A DNA stretch of 49,142 nt from Pseudobutyrivibrio sp. (GTDB lineage Bacteria > Bacillota > Clostridia > Lachnospirales > Lachnospiraceae). The stretch lies in assembly GCA_024697025.1 (NCBI GenBank), contig JAILGH010000032.1, positions 1 through 49,142 of the forward strand, written 5' to 3'. Below are positions 43,391-49,142 of this stretch, one piece after another; positions within the stretch are counted from its first letter, which is position 1; the number at the start of each line of letters is the position of its first letter. The notes under the pieces were generated by a model. It worked only from the letters and a program-made list of their open reading frames with translations. It had not been told where the DNA came from and made no database searches. The translations under genes were made by a program, and so were the position numbers.

Positions 43391-44263
43391 ATGAGCAAGG
43401 TAGCAGTACTTACAGATAGTAACAGTGGCATTACTCAGGCACAATCTAAGGAGCTTGGAATTTTTGTTGAGCCAATGCCTTTTTATATTGATGGACAGTT
43501 GTATTACGAGGATATCGACCTTACTCAGGATGAGTTTTATGAGAAGCTCACTCAGGGTGGCGAGATTAAGACTTCTATGCCTATTACAGGCAATCTTATG
43601 GACACATGGGATAAGATTCTCAAGGATTACGACGAGATAGTTTACATTCCAATGTCATCAGGACTTTCTTCATCTTGTGCTACAGCCAAGATGCTTGCAG
43701 AGGATTACGATGGTAGGGTTGTAGTAGTAGATAATCAGCGTATTTCAGTTACACAGAAGCTTTCGGCTTTAGAGGCTAAAAAGCTTGCAGATATGGGCAA
43801 GTCAGCTCAGGCGATATGTGATGCTCTTATGTCTATTAAGTTAGATTCAAGAATCTACATCACAGTAGATACTTTAGAGTACCTTAAAAAGGGCGGTCGT
43901 CTTACTCCAGCAGTTGCAGCTATCGGTTCACTTCTCAAGATTAAGCCGGTTTTATCTATCTATGGCGAGAAGCTTGATAAGTATAGCATGGCACGCACCA
44001 TGAAGGCTGCCAAGACTACAATGATTGAAGCCTTAAAGAAGGATATGGATGAGGTTCTCAAGATTGAGAGCATTGATGATGTAATGATTTCAATTGCACA
44101 CACACAGAATCTTGAAGCAGCTGAGAAGTTTAAAGAAGAGTTGCTTGAAGAGTTCCCTGGCAAAGAGATTTGGATTGACCCATTGTCCCTTTCTGTTTCA
44201 TGTCACATAGGTCCAGGCGCCCTTGCTTGTACAGTGACTAGGAAATTAATTAATCTTGATTAA
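43391..44263 (+). CDS. DegV-family fatty-acid-binding protein
   Basis: A 290-residue two-domain protein of the DegV/FakB family, which binds a fatty acid and, with the kinase FakA, phosphorylates it for phospholipid synthesis. The N-terminus is VAVLTDSNSGITQAQ, with MPISGN-like SMPITGNLM and the VPISSGLSSS-equivalent IPMSSGLSSSCATA at about 83-96. The helix-rich second domain has TLEYLKKGGRLTPAVAAIGSLL. Whether it is FakB1- or FakB2-like is not clear. GAGGTAATTT precedes the start. Confidence 0.88.
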   Translation: MSKVAVLTDSNSGITQAQSKELGIFVEPMPFYIDGQLYYEDIDLTQDEFYEKLTQGGEIKTSMPITGNLMDTWDKILKDYDEIVYIPMSSGLSSSCATAKMLAEDYDGRVVVVDNQRISVTQKLSALEAKKLADMGKSAQAICDALMSIKLDSRIYITVDTLEYLKKGGRLTPAVAAIGSLLKIKPVLSIYGEKLDKYSMARTMKAAKTTMIEALKKDMDEVLKIESIDDVMISIAHTQNLEAAEKFKEELLEEFPGKEIWIDPLSLSVSCHIGPGALACTVTRKLINLD

Positions 44264-44346
44264 ATAATTTGTTTATTAGGATTTTGCACTGGGTTTACTT
44301 TGTAAAATCTTGATATAAATAAAAGAACTTTTCTAGGAGGATAATT

Positions 44347-45621
44347 ATGGTAAAAGCTGTTGTAGGTGCCAACTGGGGCGACGAAGGCAAAGGAAAGATT
44401 ACAGATATGATGGCTGCAGATGCAGACATTATCGTTCGTTTCCAAGGAGGAGCTAATGCTGGTCACACTATCGTGAACAATTATGGTAAGTTTGCTCTTC
44501 ACACATTACCTTCAGGTGTATTTTATAACCACACCACTAGTATTATTGGCAATGGTGTTGCTCTTAATATTCCTATTCTTATCAAGGAGATTAAGTCCAT
44601 AGAGGAAAAGGGAGTACCTGCACCACACATCTTGGTTTCTGATAGAGCCCAGATTGTTATGCCATATCACATTCTTTTTGATCAGTATGAAGAGGAACGT
44701 CTCGGCAAGGCTTCATTCGGTTCTACAAAGAGTGGTATCGCTCCTTTCTATTCAGATAAATATGCAAAGATTGGTTATCAGGTTCAGGAGTTGTTTGATG
44801 ACGAGCTTCTCAAGGAGAAGGTAGTTCGTACATGTGATCAAAAGAACGTTCTTTTAGAGCACCTTTATCATAAGCCACTCCTTCAGCCAGAAGAGCTTTT
44901 AGCTACACTTCATGAGTATAGAGATATGATTGCTCCTTACGTTTGCGATACATCTGCATACCTTTGGAATGCAATCAAAGAGAACAAGACAATCCTTCTT
45001 GAGGGGCAGCTTGGTACTTTAAAGGACCCAGATCATGGTATTTACCCAATGGTAACATCATCGTCTACACTTGCTCCTTATGGATGTATTGGTGCTGGTA
45101 TTCCAGCTCAGGAGCTCAAGCAGGTTGTTACTGTATGTAAGGCTTATTCTTCAGCAGTTGGTGCTGGTGCATTTGTTTCAGAGATATTTGGTGATGAGGC
45201 TGACGAGCTTAGACGTCGTGGTGGCGATGGCGGTGAGTTCGGCGCAACAACAGGTCGTCCACGTCGTATGGGCTGGTTTGACTGTGTAGCTTCCAAGTAT
45301 GGTTGTAGAATGCAGGGTACTACTGATGTAGCATTTACTGTAGTTGACGTTCTTGGATACCTTGATGAGATTCCAGTTTGCGTTGGTTACGAAATCGATG
45401 GAGAGGTTACAACAGACTTCCCTGTTACAAGCAAGCTTGAGAAGGCTAAGCCTGTTCTTAAGACACTTCCAGGATGGAAGACTGATATTCGTGGCATCAA
45501 GAAGTACGAGGATCTTCCTGAGAACTGCCGTAACTACATTGAGTTCATTGAAAAGGAAATCGGATTCCCAATCACAATGGTTTCAAATGGTCCAGGCAGA
45601 GAGGACATCATATATAGATAA
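44347..45621 (+). CDS. purA: adenylosuccinate synthetase
   Basis: A 424-residue enzyme that joins IMP and aspartate with GTP in AMP synthesis. The P-loop-like GANWGDEGKGKITD is at 7-20, NAGHT binds IMP, and GRPRRMGWFDCV marks the later domain. TCTAGGAGGATAATT precedes the ATG. It is a single-gene unit with a clear terminator. The order of the loop region between 190 and 240 is typical of the Clostridia form. Confidence 0.96.
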   Translation: MVKAVVGANWGDEGKGKITDMMAADADIIVRFQGGANAGHTIVNNYGKFALHTLPSGVFYNHTTSIIGNGVALNIPILIKEIKSIEEKGVPAPHILVSDRAQIVMPYHILFDQYEEERLGKASFGSTKSGIAPFYSDKYAKIGYQVQELFDDELLKEKVVRTCDQKNVLLEHLYHKPLLQPEELLATLHEYRDMIAPYVCDTSAYLWNAIKENKTILLEGQLGTLKDPDHGIYPMVTSSSTLAPYGCIGAGIPAQELKQVVTVCKAYSSAVGAGAFVSEIFGDEADELRRRGGDGGEFGATTGRPRRMGWFDCVASKYGCRMQGTTDVAFTVVDVLGYLDEIPVCVGYEIDGEVTTDFPVTSKLEKAKPVLKTLPGWKTDIRGIKKYEDLPENCRNYIEFIEKEIGFPITMVSNGPGREDIIYR

Positions 45622-45628
45622 TAATTCT

Positions 45629-45664
45629 AAAATGCTTTACAATATAAGTTGTAAAGCATTTTTT
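45629..45664 (+). terminator. purA terminator
   Basis: A perfect 14-base stem AAAATGCTTTACAA (45629-45642) with TTGTAAAGCATTTT (45649-45662), six-base loop, ending in a T-run. Confidence 0.92.
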
Positions 45665-45765
45665 CTTACTTAATTAATCAGAGTGGGCTGAGACTTTGAT
45701 CTAAATGTTTATTCACATTTATTATTTTGACTTGCGTTAGAGGATACTTGAAAAGGGGAAAATAT

Positions 45766-46392
45766 ATGGAGAATTTATTTCAATCAAAAAAAGCAAAAAT
45801 AATCATGGCTGGTGTAGCTATAGCTCTAATTGTGCTGCTTTTAATTGCGCTTATTAGGCACGGCGGTTTTGAGACTGAGCCTAAGGGGCAAACTCCTGAG
45901 GAGATTGCTGAGGAGGCTAGGAATCAGTACGATGATGACTATGCAGATGAGCTAGACGAGGAAAGTGCTACCGAGGACGATGGTGAGCAGGTTTTCTTTA
46001 TGCCTAAAGAGGACGTTTATTCATTTTCAATGACAGATGCCCATGGGATATTGCTTACATTTGATAGGCAGGACGACCAGTGGATTTATACAGGGGATAA
46101 GTCTCTTGATGTTAACGAGGAGAGAATCGACAAGATTCTCAATTATTTATGCGATGTTCGCTTTAAAAAGGTTTATGATGATAAAAATGGCAGTAAGTAC
46201 AACCTTGATCAAAGCGCTGATATGTATATAATTGCGGATTCTTCTGGGAATTCTACCATTATTTCACTGGGAGAGTCTCAGGAAAAGGGTGTTTACTTTG
46301 CGCTAAATTATGATTTTTCAAAAATCTACTTAAATAGTGGTAAACTTTCAAAAGTTAGAGAGTATACCCTTGAAGAGTTATTGGCACTATAG
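45766..46392 (+). CDS. membrane-anchored DUF4340-like protein
   Basis: A 208-residue protein with one N-terminal membrane helix (about 10-30) after a short basic stretch. An acidic linker (about 40-80) follows, then an outside domain with the DUF4340-like pattern of repeated beta strands (FSMTDAHGILLTFDRQDDQW, DKSLDVNEERIDKILNYL). DUF4340 proteins are often next to ABC/gliding transport genes, but none is here. I chose ATG 45766 (AAAAGGGGAAAATAT upstream) over 45727. Confidence 0.7.
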   Translation: MENLFQSKKAKIIMAGVAIALIVLLLIALIRHGGFETEPKGQTPEEIAEEARNQYDDDYADELDEESATEDDGEQVFFMPKEDVYSFSMTDAHGILLTFDRQDDQWIYTGDKSLDVNEERIDKILNYLCDVRFKKVYDDKNGSKYNLDQSADMYIIADSSGNSTIISLGESQEKGVYFALNYDFSKIYLNSGKLSKVREYTLEELLAL

Positions 46393-46401
46393 AATCTATT
46401 G

Positions 46402-46430
46402 TTTACAACGATTATAGACTGTGATATTAT
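46402..46430 (+). promoter_or_regulatory. rpsO promoter (sigma-A type)
   Basis: TTTACA (46402-46407), 17-base spacer, TATTAT (46425-46430), giving a leader of about 80 bases before rpsO. Confidence 0.7.
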
Positions 46431-46447
46431 ATTTCAGTACGATTACT

Positions 46448-46498
46448 GTAACTCAGGTTTTGGACACTCCGACCTTTTCCTTAGTTACGGCTTATTAA
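46448..46498 (+). promoter_or_regulatory. rpsO leader hairpin (possible S15 autoregulatory site)
   Basis: GTAACTCAGG (46448-46457) pairs with CCTTAGTTAC (46489-46498), one mismatch, enclosing further short G-C pairing (GG/CC). A leader structure before rpsO fits the autoregulatory S15-binding mRNAs known in bacteria. The exact S15-binding motif cannot be confirmed by eye. Confidence 0.45.
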
Positions 46499-46516
46499 CA
46501 ATTAGGAGGTAGTAAA

Positions 46517-46783
46517 ATGATTACAAAAGAGAAAAAGCAGGCTATTATCAATGAGTATGCTAGAACAGCTGGCGACACAGGTTCTCCAGAGGTTCAGATT
46601 GCAGTTCTTACAGCTCGTATTTCAGAGCTTACAGAGCACCTTAAGGCTAACCCAGGTGATCATCATTCACGTCGTGGTATGATGAAGATGGTTGGTAAGA
46701 GAAGAAACCTTCTTGCATACCTTAAGAATACTGACATTGAGAGATATCGTTCAATCATTGAGCGTCTTGGCTTAAGAAAGTAA
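46517..46783 (+). CDS. rpsO: 30S ribosomal protein S15
   Basis: An 88-residue primary 16S-binding protein. It has the S15 features [45 protein letters not shown] and the ending [30 protein letters not shown] lies upstream. pnp follows, as in many bacteria. Confidence 0.97.
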   Translation: MITKEKKQAIINEYARTAGDTGSPEVQIAVLTARISELTEHLKANPGDHHSRRGMMKMVGKRRNLLAYLKNTDIERYRSIIERLGLRK

Positions 46784-46790
46784 TCTATAT

Positions 46791-46819
46791 GAGCGGAGTG
46801 ACTTTACTCCGCTCGTTTT
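46791..46819 (+). terminator. rpsO terminator
   Basis: A perfect nine-base stem GAGCGGAGT (46791-46799) with ACTCCGCTC (46806-46814), then GTTTTC. Some read-through into pnp is likely, since the gap to pnp shows no clear promoter. Confidence 0.8.
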
Positions 46820-46847
46820 CTTATGATTTTTTGTTAACAAGCTCAAT

Positions 46848-46912
46848 CCGAAGTTACTGAATTTGGAACGAAACGGCGAAGCGATTGTTCGCTTCATTTT
46901 CAGTAGTTTCGG
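46848..46912 (+). promoter_or_regulatory. pnp leader hairpin
   Basis: CCGAA-GT-TACTGAA (46848-46861) pairs with TTCAGTA-GT-TTCGG (46899-46912) around an inner stem GAAGCGA/TCGCTTC (46878-46884 with 46889-46895). A long pnp leader duplex cut by RNase III is the basis of pnp autocontrol in E. coli; whether this one works alike is inference. Confidence 0.6.
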
Positions 46913-46951
46913 GTTAGTGCTTAAATATAAATACTCAGTAAGGAGAAAACC

Positions 46952-49039
46952 ATGAAGACTTTTACAATGGATTTAGCTGGTAGAACACTTCGTGTTGATA
47001 TCGGCAGAGTTGCAGCTCAAGCAAATGGAGCAGCATTTATTCAGTATGGTGATACTACAGTTCTTTCAACTGCTACAGCATCAGACAAGCCACGTGATGG
47101 TATTGATTTCTTCCCACTTTCAGTTGAGTTCGAAGAGAAGACATATGCAGTTGGCAAGATTCCAGGTGGGTTCAATAAGAGAGAGGGTAAGGCTTCTGAG
47201 AACGCTGTTCTTACTTCTCGTGTTATTGATAGACCTATGCGTCCACTTTTCCCAAAGGATTATCGTAACGACGTAACACTTAACAATATGGTTATGGCAG
47301 TAGACCCACAGTGCCGTCCAGAGCTTGTTGCAATGCTTGGTGCTGCTATTTCTACATGTATTTCAGATATCCCATTTGATGGCCCTTGCGCTATGACACA
47401 GATGGGTATGGTTGATGGAGAGCTTATTGTCAATCCATCACAGGAGCAGTGGGATAAGGGTGACCTTAAGCTTACAGTTGCTTCTACAAAGGAAAAGGTT
47501 ATCATGATCGAGGCTGGTGCCAACATCATCCCTGAGGACAAGATGATTGAGGCTATTTACAAGTGCCACGATGTTAACCAGACAGTTATCGCATTTATCG
47601 AGCAGATGGTTGCTGAGTGCGGCAAGCCAAAGCACGAGTACACATCATGCGCTATTCCAGAGGAGCTTTTCGCAAAGATTAAAGAAATCGTTCCTCCAAC
47701 AGAGATGGAAGGCGCTGTATTTACAGATGAGAAGCAGGTTCGCGAGGAGAACATTCGTCAGATTACAGAGCGTCTTGAAGAGGCTTTTGCTGACAACGAG
47801 GAGTACCTTGCAGTTCTTGGAGAAGCTATTTACCAATATGAAAAGAAGACAGTTCGCAAGATGATTCTTAAGGACCACAAGCGTCCAGACGGTCGTGAGC
47901 TTAACCAGATTCGTCCACTTGAAGCTGAGGTTGATATTGTTCCTAGAGTTCACGGTTCTTCAATGTTTACACGTGGACAAACACAGATTTGCGATGTAGT
48001 TACACTTGCACCTCTTTCAGAGGCACAGAAGATAGATGGTTTAGATGCATTTGTTACTGAGAAGAGATACATGCATCACTACAATTTCCCTGCATATTCA
48101 GTAGGAGAGACAAAGCCATCACGTGGACCAGGACGTCGTGAAATCGGACATGGCGCACTTGCAGAGAGAGCACTTCTTCCTGTACTTCCATCAGCAGAAG
48201 AGTTCCCATACGCTATTCGTGCTGTATCTGAGACATTTGAGTCAAATGGTTCTACATCTATGGCATCTACATGTGCATCATGTATGTCGCTTATGGCAGC
48301 CGGTGTTCCTCTTAAGGCAATGGTAGCTGGTATCTCTTGCGGTCTTGTTACAGGCGATACAGATGACGATTTCGTACTTCTTACAGATATCCAGGGTCTT
48401 GAAGATTTCTTCGGAGACATGGACTTTAAGGTAACAGGTACACATAAGGGTATCACAGCTATCCAGATGGATATCAAGATCCATGGTCTTACACGTTCTA
48501 TCGTTGAAGGCGCTATCGGAAGATGTAAAGATGCTCGTGAGTTCATCATGAACGGTGTTATGCATGATGCTATTGCTGAACCTCGTAAGGAAGTATCCAA
48601 GTACGCTCCTAAGATCATTTCAATGGAAGTTCCTGTTGATAAGATCGGTGATGTAGTTGGTCAGCGTGGTAAGACAATCAATGAGATCATCGCACGTACA
48701 GGTGTTAAGATCGATATAACAGATGATGGTAAGGTTTCTATCTGCGGCGAAGATCAGGCTAAGCTTGATGAAGCTAAAGAGATGATCAGAATCATCATCA
48801 CAGATTTTGAAAAAGGCCAGATCTTTAAGGGTAAGGTTGTAAGCATTAAAGAATTCGGTGCATTCATCGAGTTCGCACCTGGTAAGGAAGGCATGGTACA
48901 TATCTCCAAGATTTCCAAGGAGAGACTTGATCATGTAGAAGATATTCTTACTCTTGGTGATGAAGTTACAGTTGTATGCCTTGGTAAGGATCGTATGGGC
49001 AGAATCAGCTTCTCTATGAAGGATGTTGCTCAGAACTGA
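46952..49039 (+). CDS. pnp: polyribonucleotide nucleotidyltransferase (PNPase)
   Basis: A 695-residue phosphorolytic 3'-5' exoribonuclease forming a trimer. Two RNase PH domains (about 1-215 and 300-540, the second with GRREIGHGALAERAL and GDTDDDF) flank a helical linker. A KH domain follows at about 550-610 (VGQRGKTINEIIARTGVKID) and an S1 domain at about 620-690 (GKVVSIKEFGAFIEF). TAAGGAGAAAACC precedes the ATG. The length is standard. Confidence 0.97.
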   Translation: MKTFTMDLAGRTLRVDIGRVAAQANGAAFIQYGDTTVLSTATASDKPRDGIDFFPLSVEFEEKTYAVGKIPGGFNKREGKASENAVLTSRVIDRPMRPLFPKDYRNDVTLNNMVMAVDPQCRPELVAMLGAAISTCISDIPFDGPCAMTQMGMVDGELIVNPSQEQWDKGDLKLTVASTKEKVIMIEAGANIIPEDKMIEAIYKCHDVNQTVIAFIEQMVAECGKPKHEYTSCAIPEELFAKIKEIVPPTEMEGAVFTDEKQVREENIRQITERLEEAFADNEEYLAVLGEAIYQYEKKTVRKMILKDHKRPDGRELNQIRPLEAEVDIVPRVHGSSMFTRGQTQICDVVTLAPLSEAQKIDGLDAFVTEKRYMHHYNFPAYSVGETKPSRGPGRREIGHGALAERALLPVLPSAEEFPYAIRAVSETFESNGSTSMASTCASCMSLMAAGVPLKAMVAGISCGLVTGDTDDDFVLLTDIQGLEDFFGDMDFKVTGTHKGITAIQMDIKIHGLTRSIVEGAIGRCKDAREFIMNGVMHDAIAEPRKEVSKYAPKIISMEVPVDKIGDVVGQRGKTINEIIARTGVKIDITDDGKVSICGEDQAKLDEAKEMIRIIITDFEKGQIFKGKVVSIKEFGAFIEFAPGKEGMVHISKISKERLDHVEDILTLGDEVTVVCLGKDRMGRISFSMKDVAQN

Positions 49040-49049
49040 CAATAAAAAT

Positions 49050-49094
49050 AAGAGATTGCCTGATAAACTTTAAAGGTTTTGATGACAATCTCTT
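49050..49094 (+). terminator. pnp downstream hairpin
   Basis: AAGAGATTG (49050-49058) pairs with CAATCTCTT (49086-49094) around a 27-base loop containing CTTTAAAG. A short T-run overlaps the right arm. Moderate terminator. Confidence 0.6.
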
Positions 49095-49110
49095 TATGTT
49101 GTGCAAATTG

Positions 49111-49138
49111 GCCGGTGTGAAATGCATACCGGCTTTTA
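49111..49138 (+). terminator. second hairpin after pnp
   Basis: GCCGGTGTG (49111-49119) pairs with CATACCGGC (49125-49133), one G-U pair, followed by TTTTATT. It could be the main terminator of pnp, or that of a gene on the other strand beyond the window edge. Confidence 0.6.
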
Positions 49139-49142
49139 TTAG

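Noticed and set aside
48079-48618. 179-codon minus-strand open frame inside pnp
   Set aside because: Shadow of the pnp reading frame; no start signal and no recognisable protein.

Overview
The window is a chromosomal stretch of a low-GC Firmicute. Gene content and order (rpmF-plsX-acpP-rnc-smc-ftsY, an ilvA gene before ylxM-ffh-rpsP-khpA-rimM-trmD-rplS, lepB-rbgA-lepB-rnhB-ylqG-ylqH-yraN, der-plsY-gpsA, nrdD-nrdG, groES-groEL) point to the Lachnospiraceae, probably a Butyrivibrio/Pseudobutyrivibrio-like gut or rumen anaerobe. The placement is by inference; there is no rRNA gene to confirm it. Almost every gene is on the + strand.

Layout. 1-247: end of a DUF177 gene and rpmF. 279-4018: an A+T-rich island of three unrecognised genes inserted between rpmF and plsX, which are normally neighbours. 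4031-9725: phospholipid/fatty-acid genes plsX and acpP, then rnc and smc. 9728-15563: SRP and ribosome-maturation genes (ftsY, ylxM, ffh, rpsP, khpA, rimM, trmD) with a threonine ammonia-lyase inside. 15565-21620: rplS, two signal peptidases, rbgA, rnhB, FliK/FlhB-like ylqG-ylqH, yraN. 21633-21859: a strongly structured intergenic element. 21884-24906: der, plsY, gpsA. 25071-28468: accessory enzymes (MIF-like tautomerase, membrane methyltransferase, SGNH esterase, metallo-beta-lactamase-fold enzyme, LUD protein). 28554-31894: anaerobic nucleotide reduction (nrdD, nrdG) and dut. 31965-36147: a second-type topoisomerase pair. 36144-39795: HAD phosphatase, CPBP protease, mgsA, a membrane protein and a DUF2974 hydrolase. 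39837-41057: a fourth, isolated member of the A+T-rich family. 41088-43194: groES-groEL under CIRCE control. 43286-49039: DegV, purA, DUF4340, rpsO, pnp.

Most interesting signal. The four A+T-rich orphan genes (441-1259, 1629-2813, 2961-3905, 40044-41057) look like one dispersed family. Each is monocistronic. Each is preceded by the same two-part upstream element (AAATGG-A-tract, 21-22 bases, GAAT-N3-WAATAK) placed shortly after a terminator. Three end in the same terminator stem (ACACATTCAT/ATGAATGTGT). The proteins are charged and probably helical, with Ser/Tyr/Pro/Asn-rich linkers and related basic C-terminal tails. I recognise no known domain in them. A 52-codon frame between the first two may be the remains of another member. 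This looks like a co-regulated, repeatedly inserted gene family of unknown role.

How the rest works together: it is mostly core growth machinery (lipid precursor synthesis, protein targeting, ribosome assembly, chromosome segregation, anaerobic dNTP supply, chaperonin). Several good sigma-A-type promoters have 17-base spacers (plsX, ylxM, rplS, groES, rpsO). They provide a contrast to the unusual element upstream of the orphan family.
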